Shown: in pieces, positions 25,484 through 33,583 of the stretch
How positions within the stretch are numbered: position 1 is the stretch's first letter
Layout of the letters: each line of letters begins with the position of its first letter
Origin: Salegentibacter sp.
GTDB taxonomy: Bacteria; Bacteroidota; Bacteroidia; Flavobacteriales; Flavobacteriaceae
Assembly (NCBI GenBank): GCA_024635795.1
Contig: JAGXIH010000005.1
Span: 1-64,000, forward strand
Direction of reading: 5' to 3'
Length of the DNA: 64,000 nt
Translations under genes and position numbers: made by a program
The notes under the pieces: model-generated
Seen by the model: the letters and a program-made list of their open reading frames with translations, nothing else
What the model was told of the DNA's origin: nothing
Databases searched by the model: none

Positions 25484-26713
25484 TTAATGTTTGGGCTTGG
25501 GGTAGCAGATATAATATTTCACCACCGTTTTAGAGAGGGCTTCCAGGTTTAGCTGATCAGAAACCTTAGCGACATCGCTGGTCTTCCCGTTTTTATGGAG
25601 AATATTAATATTGTTCTTTTCAGTTTTATAGGCCAGGTTTGCGATCTCACCGCTAAATACAAAGTAATTTGCCTCTTTTTCTGAAATATTATATTTCTTC
25701 TGAAGTTTTTCCCGGTGCCGAGCCAATTTTTCAGATGAAGGTTTTTTCTTTTTGATCTTCACTTTAAGCAGATCACGGTTAATAATCATTCCACAGAGGT
25801 TACTTAAAACAAAATCATCACATTCTATCCATTCCTTCATCGCCATCACAATATCATAATCATCAAGACGGGAAAAAATATCCAGGGTTTCTTTATCAAA
25901 ATTATCCCTGTTTACTTTATTATTCAGGAAAAACATCAGGGCCTTGCTGGCATGTAATTTAGTGCCTTCTTCAATAAGTTCCTTAGCCCTTTTCAATACC
26001 CTTATCAGCAATTGCTCAGCAACCAGGCTGGTTTTATGAAGATAAACCTGCCAGTACATGAGTCGGCGGGCTACCAGGAATTTTTCTACTGAATAGATCC
26101 CCTTCTCTTCCACTACCAGTTCCCCGTTCACAACATTAAGCATGGTAATAAGACGTTCACTATTGATATTCCCCTCGGCAGCACCGGTATAAAAGCTATC
26201 CCTTTTAAGATAATCAAGGCGATCCATATCCAGCTGGCTAGATACCAGCTGATTCAAAAACTTCCGTTCGTAGTCGCCCTTAAATATTTGGATAGCCAGC
26301 GTTAAACTTTGGTTAAATTCCCGGTTGATTTCCTCCATAAAAAGCAATGATATACTTTCGTGATCAATGCCCTCCACGATACTATGCTCCATAGCATGAG
26401 AAAATGGGCCATGGCCAATATCATGCAAAAGAATTGCAATTTGCAAGGCTTCTTCTTCGGCTTCGGAAATCATAACTCCTTTATACCGAAGAATTCTCAC
26501 CGCTTTTTGCATTAAATGTACACAGCCAAGAGCGTGATGAAATCTTGTATGATGAGCCCCGGGATAGACCAGATAAGAGAGTCCCATTTGAGAAATACGA
26601 CGTAATCTTTGAAAATATGGATGCTCGATAAGGTTAAAGATCTGCTGACTCGGGATGGTAATAAATCCGTAAATTGGGTCGTTTAATATTTTAAGTTTGT
26701 GTTGAGATGCCAA
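25484..26713 (-). CDS. HD-domain phosphohydrolase, probable TTG start
   Basis: The 409-residue protein is an HD superfamily hydrolase related to dGTPase-like proteins. Metal ligands are seen in ARFHH-type TRFHHALGC, ILLHDIGHGPFSHAMEH and later QLDMDRLDYLKRDS. The substrate, nucleotide or otherwise, is unknown. The start must be TTG at 26713: a stop codon lies just upstream in frame, the next in-frame ATG is at codon 43, and the conserved N-terminal block LNDPIYGFITIP lies between. It is divergent from porX with 36 bases between, and heads the lpxD run. Confidence 0.88.
   Translation of the reverse strand: MASQHKLKILNDPIYGFITIPSQQIFNLIEHPYFQRLRRISQMGLSYLVYPGAHHTRFHHALGCVHLMQKAVRILRYKGVMISEAEEEALQIAILLHDIGHGPFSHAMEHSIVEGIDHESISLLFMEEINREFNQSLTLAIQIFKGDYERKFLNQLVSSQLDMDRLDYLKRDSFYTGAAEGNINSERLITMLNVVNGELVVEEKGIYSVEKFLVARRLMYWQVYLHKTSLVAEQLLIRVLKRAKELIEEGTKLHASKALMFFLNNKVNRDNFDKETLDIFSRLDDYDIVMAMKEWIECDDFVLSNLCGMIINRDLLKVKIKKKKPSSEKLARHREKLQKKYNISEKEANYFVFSGEIANLAYKTEKNNINILHKNGKTSDVAKVSDQLNLEALSKTVVKYYICYPKPKH
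26692..26699 (+). promoter_or_regulatory. Possible -7 box for porX
   Basis: TAAGTTTG lies 50 bases before the porX start, inside the 5' end of the divergent HD gene. No -33 TTTG at proper spacing was found. Confidence 0.35.
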
Positions 26714-26736
26714 GCCTTATTTTCTTTAATTTAAAA

Positions 26737-26744
26737 CAAATATA
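26737..26744 (-). promoter_or_regulatory. Possible -7 box for the HD hydrolase gene
   Basis: TATATTTG on the minus strand lies 23 bases before the TTG start. A TTTG is present upstream (26761-26764) but at a short 16-base spacing. Confidence 0.45.
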
Positions 26745-26749
26745 CATAT

Positions 26750-28300
26750 ATGAATAATATCAAAATATTGTGGGTAGATGATGAGATCGATTTACTAAAG
26801 CCGCATATCCTTTTTCTGGAGAATAAAAATTATGAGGTCACTACCAGCAAGAGTGGTACAGAAGCTTTAGAGCAAATTGAGCGGGAGAATTTTGATATTG
26901 TTTTTCTTGACGAAAATATGCCCGGACTTACCGGTCTGGAAACCTTAGCCGAAATCAAGGAGAAAAGAGAAAATCTCCCTATCGTAATGATCACCAAGAG
27001 TGAAGAGGAATTTATTATGGAGGAAGCTATAGGCTCCAAGATCGCCGATTATCTTATCAAACCGGTCAACCCAAACCAGATCCTGTTAAGTATTAAAAAA
27101 AACCTGGATCACTCCAGACTTATTTCCGAAAAGACTACTTCAAATTACCAGCAGGAATTCAGGAAGATCGCAATGGATATGGCCCAGGTAAATTCCTACG
27201 AGGAATGGGCTGAATTGTACCAGCGTCTTATTTATTGGGAACTTCAGTTAGAAACTATTGAAGACAGCGGGATGTTCGAGATCCTTGAATCCCAAAAGCA
27301 GGAAGCCAATACGCAGTTCTGTAAATTCATTGATAAGAATTATCCCGGCTGGTTCGAGAAGAATGCCGATGCCCCGGTAATGTCCCACACAATTTTCAAG
27401 GAAAAGATAGTTCCTGAAATTTCAAAAGACCAACCAACACTTTTGGTGGTGGTAGACAATCTACGATATGACCAATGGAAAGCTTTCGAACCTGTAATAA
27501 GCACCTATTATAAAAAGACAGAAGAATCCCCCTTCTATAGTATTCTTCCCACTGCAACGCAGTATGCCAGGAACGCGATGTTTTCAGGTCTCATGCCGAG
27601 TGAAATGGAGAAACTTTTTCCGAAGTATTGGAAAAACGATACCGACGAAGGTGGAAAAAACAACCATGAAGCCGAATTCCTAAGGGAACAGCTTAAGCGT
27701 CTTGGCTTAAACATAAAACACGAATATCATAAGATCACCAGCTTAAAAGCTGGAAGGAAACTGGTGGAGAATTTTAAAACCCAAAAGAATAATGATCTCA
27801 CCGTAGTGGTTTACAATTTTGTAGATATGCTTTCACATTCCAAAACCGAAATGGAAGTGATAAAGGAGCTGGCTTCAAACGACAAATCTTACCGATCCCT
27901 TACCCACAGCTGGTTTAAAAACTCTCCATTATTAGAGATTATCCAACAGGCACAGCAATTAGGTTTTAAACTTATCCTCACCACTGACCATGGAACCATT
28001 AATGTAAAACACCCTTCCAAAGTGATCGGAGACAAAAACACCAGTCTTAATTTAAGATATAAAACCGGCAAAAGTCTTACCTACGAAGAAAAAGATGTAC
28101 TGGCGGCCCAAAACCCAAAGAGCATTCATTTGCCTACTTTAAATATGAGTAGTTCCTTTATTTTCGCGAAGGGAGATCTGTTCTTTGCTTATCCTAACAA
28201 TTTCAATCATTATGTAAGCTATTACCGAAACACCTACCAGCACGGGGGAGTATCTTTAGAGGAGATGGTGATACCTTTTGTGGTCATGACCCCAAAATAA
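26750..28300 (+). CDS. porX: PorX-type response regulator with PglZ domain
   Basis: PorX, with the kinase PorY, controls the type IX secretion system of Bacteroidota. Residues 1-120 are a receiver domain with the acidic pair D10-D11, phosphoacceptor D54 in VFLDENMPG, and the conserved Lys in LIKPVNP. A helical linker follows, and residues about 205-516 are a PglZ alkaline-phosphatase-like domain with VVVDNLRYDQW, SILPTATQYARNAMFSG and TTDHGTINV. PorX family work reports phosphodiesterase activity on oligonucleotides. It lacks a DNA-binding domain. No kinase gene is nearby. Confidence 0.93.
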   Translation: MNNIKILWVDDEIDLLKPHILFLENKNYEVTTSKSGTEALEQIERENFDIVFLDENMPGLTGLETLAEIKEKRENLPIVMITKSEEEFIMEEAIGSKIADYLIKPVNPNQILLSIKKNLDHSRLISEKTTSNYQQEFRKIAMDMAQVNSYEEWAELYQRLIYWELQLETIEDSGMFEILESQKQEANTQFCKFIDKNYPGWFEKNADAPVMSHTIFKEKIVPEISKDQPTLLVVVDNLRYDQWKAFEPVISTYYKKTEESPFYSILPTATQYARNAMFSGLMPSEMEKLFPKYWKNDTDEGGKNNHEAEFLREQLKRLGLNIKHEYHKITSLKAGRKLVENFKTQKNNDLTVVVYNFVDMLSHSKTEMEVIKELASNDKSYRSLTHSWFKNSPLLEIIQQAQQLGFKLILTTDHGTINVKHPSKVIGDKNTSLNLRYKTGKSLTYEEKDVLAAQNPKSIHLPTLNMSSSFIFAKGDLFFAYPNNFNHYVSYYRNTYQHGGVSLEEMVIPFVVMTPK

Positions 28301-28327
28301 TTCATTAAACTCTGTGTATATCAGCCA

Positions 28328-28361
28328 TTTGTATGGTTTTATAAGTTTTTACTTATCTTTG
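28328..28361 (+). promoter_or_regulatory. tsaE promoter (TTTG / TATCTTTG)
   Basis: TTTG (28328-28331) and TATCTTTG (28354-28361) are 22 bases apart, both exact matches to the Bacteroidota consensus, and the -7 box ends 23 bases before the start codon. Confidence 0.65.
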
Positions 28362-28384
28362 TAACTAATAAAAGTTCAGGTTTT

Positions 28385-28789
28385 ATGCCCCTAACCTATA
28401 ATCTAAATGAAATTGACCAGGCGGTTGATTATATTCTGAAGAACGCTAAAAACAAGACTCTTTTATTTTACGGAGAAATGGGAGCGGGCAAAACAACCTT
28501 GATCAGGGCTTTAGTAAAAGCACTTGGTAGTGAAGATTTGGCGGCGAGCCCTACCTTTTCTTTAGTAAATGAATATAGCAGCTCAGAAGGTCCTATTTAT
28601 CATTTCGATTTTTATCGCATTGAAGATGAAAATGAAGCCCTGGATATGGGAATTGAAGATTATTTTGAAAGCCCCGGTTGGAAATTGGTAGAATGGCCAC
28701 AAAAAATAGAGAAGTTACTGGAACCGGAATGGCAAAAAATCGAGCTGAAAATTAAAGATGAAAATTCAAGAATGTTAAATATTTGTTAA
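28385..28789 (+). CDS. tsaE: tRNA threonylcarbamoyladenosine biosynthesis ATPase
   Basis: TsaE works with TsaB and TsaD to form t6A37 in ANN-decoding tRNAs. The 134-residue protein shows Walker A GEMGAGKTTL (about residues 31-40), the ASPTFSLVNEY motif, YHFDFYRIE, and the C-terminal VEWPQKIE with the conserved Trp. Length is usual. It has its own promoter and is followed by about 280 bases without a clear gene. Confidence 0.96.
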   Translation: MPLTYNLNEIDQAVDYILKNAKNKTLLFYGEMGAGKTTLIRALVKALGSEDLAASPTFSLVNEYSSSEGPIYHFDFYRIEDENEALDMGIEDYFESPGWKLVEWPQKIEKLLEPEWQKIELKIKDENSRMLNIC

Positions 28790-29019
28790 TAAAATCTTAA
28801 AGACTTAAATTTTGAGTTCGAAAGATGTTGTAAGATTTTTATTACAAATCAAGGGGTAATTAAAAGCTGAAATAGCGATTTTTTATCTTAAACCGATGAA
28901 ATCAGGATTTTTGACTTACTGCTAGAAAATATTTTTTATTCATAAATATCAGTTTTTTATTCCGAAAAAGGCGGCAAAAGTACAATTAATGTATTAATTT
29001 TTAGTGTTTTATAATGTTA

Positions 29020-29027
29020 TAGGTTTG
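29020..29027 (+). promoter_or_regulatory. -7 box for the 48-residue peptide gene
   Basis: TAGGTTTG matches the Bacteroidota -7 consensus and lies 43 bases before the ATG at 29071. The region before it, from 28790, is AT-rich with no other feature that I can support. Confidence 0.5.
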
Positions 29028-29070
29028 TTTCAGAAATCAAAACGAAATAACAACTACTAAATCTATAACT

Positions 29071-29217
29071 ATGAAAATTAAAGCATTATTATTCGGAGCA
29101 GCAATCTTTGGAGCAAGTTTTTTTGTAACTTCCACAACTGATAATGATAACTCAGGTAATGAAATCCAAAAACAAGCTGTCGACAGGTCAACAATCAGGG
29201 TTCCTACTAACGGGTAG
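29071..29217 (+). CDS. Small exported peptide (48 aa), overlapping the next gene
   Basis: This frame begins MKIKALLFGAAIFGASFF, a classic cleavable signal peptide. It continues with an acidic/Asn-rich stretch (DNDNSGNE) and a mature end QAVDRSTIRVPTNG before a TAG stop. The promoter box upstream and the AT-rich leader fit this start and not that of the next frame. The C-terminal 20 or so codons overlap the following membrane protein gene in another frame. I recall similar short peptides ending in PTNG in flavobacteria, but no function is known to me. The mature peptide would be about 25-28 residues in the periplasm. Confidence 0.7.
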   Translation: MKIKALLFGAAIFGASFFVTSTTDNDNSGNEIQKQAVDRSTIRVPTNG

Positions 29218-29737
29218 TATTATTGCGCTATCCATAGCCTTTTCACCATATTTATTTTACCTATATGAAATTTTCCCAAGCGGTCCCGTTTGGGAAACTT
29301 CTTTTTTTACCTATGAAAGCTTATATTATGAAAATGTTCTAACAGCGGCATGGACTTATTTAGGAAAAATCACCCCTTTATTTTTACTTTTAATCTGGTT
29401 CTTTACCTGCAAGCACTGGTGGTATCACGTAATTTTGGTGCCTGCCACAATGTACACTTATCAAATAGTCAGTACTGTATATGATGACTTTTACAATGTT
29501 CAGGATCCAATGGACACCAACCAACTCATTTATTTAGCACCATTTTTTATAATTATTCTTTCAATTGTATACCTTATCCGTATTAAGATCTTTGACCGTA
29601 TCTACGGCATCGATCTCAGTGAGCTCGAAGAAACCGATATATCTGTGGTTTCCCCAATATCAGAACGGGATCGCCGGGATTTACATGAATTCCGTAATGA
29701 AGAAAATCTCCAGGAAGATTACTACCAGAAACTTTAA
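29159..29737 (+). CDS. Hypothetical membrane protein (192 aa)
   Basis: I do not recognise the family. The protein has three probable membrane segments (about residues 12-38, 68-92 and 123-146; the middle one includes LFLLLIWFF followed by CKHWWYH) and a charged cytoplasmic tail (about 147-192, ISERDRRDLHEFRNEE). It overlaps the 3' end of the small exported peptide gene by 59 bases, so translation may be coupled. A start five codons upstream (29144) is also possible. The location before alanine dehydrogenase gives no clear hint. Confidence 0.7.
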   Translation: MKSKNKLSTGQQSGFLLTGSIIALSIAFSPYLFYLYEIFPSGPVWETSFFTYESLYYENVLTAAWTYLGKITPLFLLLIWFFTCKHWWYHVILVPATMYTYQIVSTVYDDFYNVQDPMDTNQLIYLAPFFIIILSIVYLIRIKIFDRIYGIDLSELEETDISVVSPISERDRRDLHEFRNEENLQEDYYQKL

Positions 29738-29796
29738 TTTTATCTATTCTCCAAAATAGTTGTATTTTAATTCCTTAAAGTTTCACAAGTCTTAAT

Positions 29797-30996
29797 ATGG
29801 GAAAACAGGTCTCCCCTTTTACTAAAGAACAACTCATTCCGCAGGAAGAAACCCTGGAGATTTTCAAGAACAAGGGAAAGCTCTTTATTGGGTTGCCTAA
29901 AGAAACTTCATACCAGGAGAAGCGTATATGTTTAAGCCCCGATGCAGTAGCAGCAATTACGGCACACGGCCACCGGGTGATAATAGAGTCAGGTGCGGGA
30001 CAATGGGCACGGTTCAGCGATAAAGATTATTCTGATGCTGGCGCCGAGATTACCAAAGATACCAAAAAGGTGTTCTCCTGCCCGACCATTTTAAAAATAG
30101 AACCACCTTCCATGGAAGAGTTGGAACTTATCAATCCTCAAACGATATTAATTTCGGCGCTTCAGCTAAAAACGCAATGCAAGCAATACTTTCAGAAACT
30201 GGCAGAAAAACGAATTACCGCCCTCGCTTTCGAGTTTATCCGGGATGATGATGGCAGTTACCCTATTGTAAGAGCAATGAGTGAAATTGCCGGCACGGCC
30301 TCAGTCCTCATCGCTTCAGAAATAATGAGCAATCATGTAAAAGGTAACGGCTTGATGTTTGGAAATATTAGCGGTGTGCCTCCTATCGAAGTTGTGATAT
30401 TGGGAGCGGGCACTGTGGGTGAATTTGCCACACGTTCTTCATTAGGCCTGGGGGCCAGCGTTAAGGTTTTTGACAGTTCGCTAACCAAACTCAGAAGTAT
30501 CCAATCTAACCTTGGCAATACCTTTTACACTTCCACCATTCAACCTAAAAATTTAAGTAAAGCCATAAAGCGTTGTGATGTTTTGATTGGAGCGGTGAGA
30601 GGAAAAAACCGGTCTCCCGTACTTATTACAGACGATATGGTGCAAACTATGAAACGTGGCGCCGTAATTATAGATGTTAGTATAGATATGGGCGGATGTG
30701 TGGAATCCAGTGAAGTAACATCACACGATCAACCCATTTTCACCAAACACGATATAATACATTATTGCGTTCCTAATATTCCTTCCCGTTACGCCAGAAC
30801 TTCGTCGCTTTCCATCAGCAACATCTTCACTCCCTACCTGCTACACATAGCAGAAGAAGGAGGATTGGAAAACACGCTGAGATTTGACAAGGGTTTAAGA
30901 AATGGTTTGTACTTTTACCACGGAATTTTGACCAATAAATCTATAGCAGATTGGTTTGATCTTTCTTACAGAGATATCAATTTGCTCATTTTTTAG
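29797..30996 (+). CDS. ald: Alanine dehydrogenase
   Basis: The 399-residue protein resembles the alanine dehydrogenase / transhydrogenase alpha family. It interconverts alanine with pyruvate plus ammonia using NAD. An N-terminal extension (about 1-28) precedes FIGLPKETSYQEKRICLSPDAV. The central Rossmann fold has the nucleotide motif VVILGAGTVGEFATR and the acid VFDSS, and the C-terminal part has IIDVSIDMGGCVES. The long form with its N-terminal extension is the usual Flavobacteriaceae version. Exact substrate is inferred. Confidence 0.88.
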   Translation: MGKQVSPFTKEQLIPQEETLEIFKNKGKLFIGLPKETSYQEKRICLSPDAVAAITAHGHRVIIESGAGQWARFSDKDYSDAGAEITKDTKKVFSCPTILKIEPPSMEELELINPQTILISALQLKTQCKQYFQKLAEKRITALAFEFIRDDDGSYPIVRAMSEIAGTASVLIASEIMSNHVKGNGLMFGNISGVPPIEVVILGAGTVGEFATRSSLGLGASVKVFDSSLTKLRSIQSNLGNTFYTSTIQPKNLSKAIKRCDVLIGAVRGKNRSPVLITDDMVQTMKRGAVIIDVSIDMGGCVESSEVTSHDQPIFTKHDIIHYCVPNIPSRYARTSSLSISNIFTPYLLHIAEEGGLENTLRFDKGLRNGLYFYHGILTNKSIADWFDLSYRDINLLIF

Positions 30997-31058
30997 GCTG
31001 AAGTTCTAAAAATATAAATCATCAAATCTTTAATAAGATTTTCAAGTAGACATCTTAA

Positions 31059-31436
31059 ATGAAATTAATTCACCGAATAGGTTACTTCTCTGTGGGCTTG
31101 TTTTTTGGTATCGTTCTTTTGCTCTTTTTCCTGGGTGGAAAAAGAGCATCCTGTGATTATACCCCAACCGACAGGGTTTTAAAAAATATCCGCACAAAAT
31201 CCAGAGCATTTTCCCCTGAAGTTTTAAGCTTTTTTGAGGCTAATAATCTTGATACCGCCAAGGTTTCCCAAATTCTGGAAACAGGGGATGTTGATTTTGG
31301 CAGAAGTAATACCAATGCTGAACCCTGTAATATTTACCTCGTTTCAGAAAAAATAAATTCTGAAACCATCGAGCTCCAAATAGAAAACTGTGACAGCCTT
31401 GCTACTCTAAAAACAGCCAAGCTTATCAAAAATTAA
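31059..31436 (+). CDS. Small membrane-anchored protein, DUF4258-like (125 aa)
   Basis: One N-terminal hydrophobic segment (about 8-28) is followed by a small domain, likely periplasmic or cytoplasmic, with three Cys residues (SCDYTPTDRV, EPCNIY, ENCDSL) and SRAFSPEVLSFFEANN. The gene commonly accompanies alanine dehydrogenase in flavobacteria, where I recall it listed under DUF4258; the assignment is tentative. It starts 62 bases after ald. No function known. Confidence 0.6.
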   Translation: MKLIHRIGYFSVGLFFGIVLLLFFLGGKRASCDYTPTDRVLKNIRTKSRAFSPEVLSFFEANNLDTAKVSQILETGDVDFGRSNTNAEPCNIYLVSEKINSETIELQIENCDSLATLKTAKLIKN

Positions 31437-31488
31437 AAAAACTGTCTGAAAAAGATAAAATACTGGCTTTCCATACAGTTATTTCTAT

Positions 31489-31938
31489 TTAGAGAATCTG
31501 GGCAGTGTGTTCCTTGGTTTTCACCTTTTTGATCACATCCTCAATTTTCCCTTCTTCGTCAATTATGAAGGTAGTACGGTGGATCCCATCATATTCTTTT
31601 CCCATAAATTTTTTGGGACCCCAAACACCATAGGCGTTTATCACTTTTTTATCCTCATCGGCAAGCAATGGAAAAGGGAAGTCATATTTATCTTTAAAAT
31701 TTGATTGTCGTTTTTTAGAATCAGCACTCACTCCAACTACCGCATAACCCTTTTCCTGAAACTGCTCCCAGTTGTCTCTCAGGTTACAGGCTTCAGCAGT
31801 ACACCCGGGTGTACTTGCTTTAGGATAAAAGAAAAGCACGAGCTTTTTTCCTTTAAAATCTGAAAGTTGCACAATATTACCGTCCTGATCTTCGGCTTTA
31901 AAATCGGGGGCTTTGTCGCCCGCTTCTAATGTTGTCAT
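31489..31938 (-). CDS. bcp: Thioredoxin-dependent thiol peroxidase (Bcp/PrxQ)
   Basis: The 149-residue peroxiredoxin reduces hydrogen and organic peroxides. Its peroxidatic Cys46 and resolving Cys51 lie in PKASTPGCTAEACNLRD, the PrxQ spacing. The IDEEGKIEDVIKKV and AYGVWG blocks are typical. It is divergent from nth with 30 bases between, so the two may share a regulatory region; both deal with oxidative damage. Confidence 0.96.
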   Translation of the reverse strand: MTTLEAGDKAPDFKAEDQDGNIVQLSDFKGKKLVLFFYPKASTPGCTAEACNLRDNWEQFQEKGYAVVGVSADSKKRQSNFKDKYDFPFPLLADEDKKVINAYGVWGPKKFMGKEYDGIHRTTFIIDEEGKIEDVIKKVKTKEHTAQIL

Positions 31939-31944
31939 AATTAT

Positions 31945-31952
31945 TACTTTTG
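31945..31952 (+). promoter_or_regulatory. -7 box for nth
   Basis: TACTTTTG lies 16 bases before the nth start, in the short divergent gap with bcp. The -33 box is not clear. Confidence 0.45.
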
Positions 31953-31968
31953 TGTAAAATTACACAAT

Positions 31969-32625
31969 ATGAATAAACAAGAAAAGGTACAGTTTGTTAT
32001 AGATACCTTAAATGATATATATCCCCAGGTTCCAATTCCGTTAGATCACAAAGATCCTTACACTTTATTGATCGCCGTTTTGCTTTCAGCTCAAAGCACC
32101 GATGTAAAAGTAAACCAGATCACTCCTGAACTTTTCAAAATAGCCGATAATCCTTATGATATGATCAAGCTCAGCATAGAGGAAATCAGGGAAATCATAA
32201 AACCTGTGGGGCTTTCCCCAATGAAATCCAAGGGGATTCACGGTCTTTCAGAAATACTAATCGAGAAACATAAAGGGCAGGTCCCCCCCGATTTTGAAGC
32301 CCTGGAAGAATTGCCTGCCGTTGGACATAAAACAGCTAGCGTAGTAATGTCTCAGGCCTTTAATATTCCGGCATTTCCGGTAGACACCCACATTCAAAGG
32401 CTCATGTACCGCTGGAACCTTAGCAATGGTAAAAACGTAACACAAACAGAGAAAGATGCCAAAAGACTTTTCCCAAAAGATCTTTGGAACAAACTTCATC
32501 TTCAGATCATCTGGTATGGACGGCAGTATTCCCCAGCCCGGGGTTGGGATTTAGATAAAGATATTATCACCAAAACCATTGGCAGAAAAAGTCTGATAAA
32601 GCAGTATTTGAAGAATATAGGATAA
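31969..32625 (+). CDS. nth: Endonuclease III homologue lacking the iron-sulfur cluster
   Basis: Nth removes oxidised pyrimidines and nicks the abasic site. The 218-residue protein has the helix-hairpin-helix LPAVGHKTASVV with catalytic Lys121 and the acid Asp139 in VDTHIQR. Length is close to normal. The C-terminal region reads QIIWYGRQYSPARGWDLDKDI, and the whole protein contains no cysteine, so the [4Fe-4S] loop of the E. coli enzyme is absent. Glycosylase and lyase residues remain, so it is likely active. It is divergent from bcp. Confidence 0.92.
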   Translation: MNKQEKVQFVIDTLNDIYPQVPIPLDHKDPYTLLIAVLLSAQSTDVKVNQITPELFKIADNPYDMIKLSIEEIREIIKPVGLSPMKSKGIHGLSEILIEKHKGQVPPDFEALEELPAVGHKTASVVMSQAFNIPAFPVDTHIQRLMYRWNLSNGKNVTQTEKDAKRLFPKDLWNKLHLQIIWYGRQYSPARGWDLDKDIITKTIGRKSLIKQYLKNIG

Positions 32626-32629
32626 AAAA

Positions 32630-32658
32630 AAAGACCTGCAGGCTAAAGACAGGTCTTT
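32630..32658 (-). terminator. Terminator after the sigma factor and its small downstream gene
   Basis: AAAGACCTG pairs with CAGGTCTTT over an 11-base loop. On the minus strand a nine-T run follows, so it ends the transcript of the 50-residue gene. On the plus strand it may also serve nth. Confidence 0.75.
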
Positions 32659-32679
32659 AAACATCACTTCTCAATTATA

Positions 32680-32832
32680 TTAATTAAGAAAGGTCTCGAA
32701 CTTCATGCTTTGATATTTAGTAATATTCAAAGCTCTTGAGTAGTTTAAAAGAAAATTTAAGGTTTCCTTTTTAGGTTTTAAATCATTCAATTTTTCCTCT
32801 TTAGAGGTGTTTTTTGTGTAAAAGTTCCCCAT
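32680..32832 (-). CDS. Small conserved-looking protein downstream of the sigma factor (50 aa)
   Basis: This frame starts MGNFYTKNTSKEEKL and continues with PKKETLNFLLNYSRAL and ends MKFETFLN before TAA. It is charged at the N-terminus and has one amphipathic helix in the middle, with no signal peptide or membrane segment. I recall small flavobacterial proteins with an FLLNYSxAL core and an F-x-x-x-L-N end. It lies 58 bases downstream of the sigma factor gene on the same strand, and a terminator follows 21 bases after its stop, so it is probably the last gene of the sigma transcript. Function unknown. Confidence 0.72.
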   Translation of the reverse strand: MGNFYTKNTSKEEKLNDLKPKKETLNFLLNYSRALNITKYQSMKFETFLN

Positions 32833-32890
32833 TTTATAAATTTTGCATTGGTTTAAATAGATAACGCAATGAAAAGGGGAATAGTATAGA

Positions 32891-33475
32891 TTAATTTGTT
32901 AAAATTAAGTTATGCTTATCGATTATTTTCCTGAGATTGATTAAAGCGTAACGCATTCTTCCCAGGGCAGTATTTATGCTAACGCCGGTACGTTCTGATA
33001 TCTCTTTGAAACTCATATCTTTATAGATCCGCATAGTTAAAACTTCAAGCTGATCTTCAGGAAGTTCTTTAATAAGCTCCTGTACATCGAATTCTATTTG
33101 TTCTTTGATTAACTGCGTTTCTGCATTTAGGTTTGAATCGCTTAAGACCGAAAAAATATTAAAGTCGCCTTTATTTTCGAACTTTGGCATACGCTTATTT
33201 TTCCTAAAATGATCTATGACCAAATTATGGGCAATCCGCATAACCCAGGGTAAAAACTTACCTTCTTCGTTATACTTCCCTCTTTTGAGAGTATTGATCA
33301 CTTTAATAAAGGTATCCTGAAAAACGTCTTCAGCAACATCTTTATCAAATACTTTAGAATAAATAAAACTGTAAATTCGGTGTTGATGCCTGGAAATTAA
33401 TTTAGAGAGTGCATTTTCATTTCCACCAAGATATTCCCGCACGAGAATAGCATCGCTTACTTTAAGGTTTTCCAT
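32891..33475 (-). CDS. ECF-like RNA polymerase sigma-70 factor
   Basis: The 194-residue protein has sigma region 2 (about 25-95: LISRHQHRIYSFIYSKV, DVFQDTFIKV, FLPWVMRIAHN) and region 4 (about 130-185: LPEDQLEVLTMRIYKDMSFKEIS, then GVSINTALGRMRYAL), the usual group 4 layout. No anti-sigma gene is adjacent; the gene upstream on its strand is far away and a 50-residue protein gene follows. Its regulon is unknown. A consensus promoter with about 100 bases of leader precedes it. Confidence 0.92.
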   Translation of the reverse strand: MENLKVSDAILVREYLGGNENALSKLISRHQHRIYSFIYSKVFDKDVAEDVFQDTFIKVINTLKRGKYNEEGKFLPWVMRIAHNLVIDHFRKNKRMPKFENKGDFNIFSVLSDSNLNAETQLIKEQIEFDVQELIKELPEDQLEVLTMRIYKDMSFKEISERTGVSINTALGRMRYALINLRKIIDKHNLILTN

Positions 33476-33583
33476 ATTAGTTACTTTTGTTCAGGATGGT
33501 AGGGGCAACCTGAGATTTAGGTTATTTAGTTTTAAAAGTAACTTTATGCAATAGGCAAGATAATTTTGAGTTAAACCGTGGCT

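Noticed and set aside
26750-28300. PglZ domain as part of a BREX phage-defence system
   Set aside because: The receiver domain at the N-terminus and the absence of other brx genes mark it as PorX.
28790-29019. Possible small RNA or riboswitch before the 48-residue peptide gene
   Set aside because: AT-rich sequence without a stable fold, terminator or conserved element that I can recognise.
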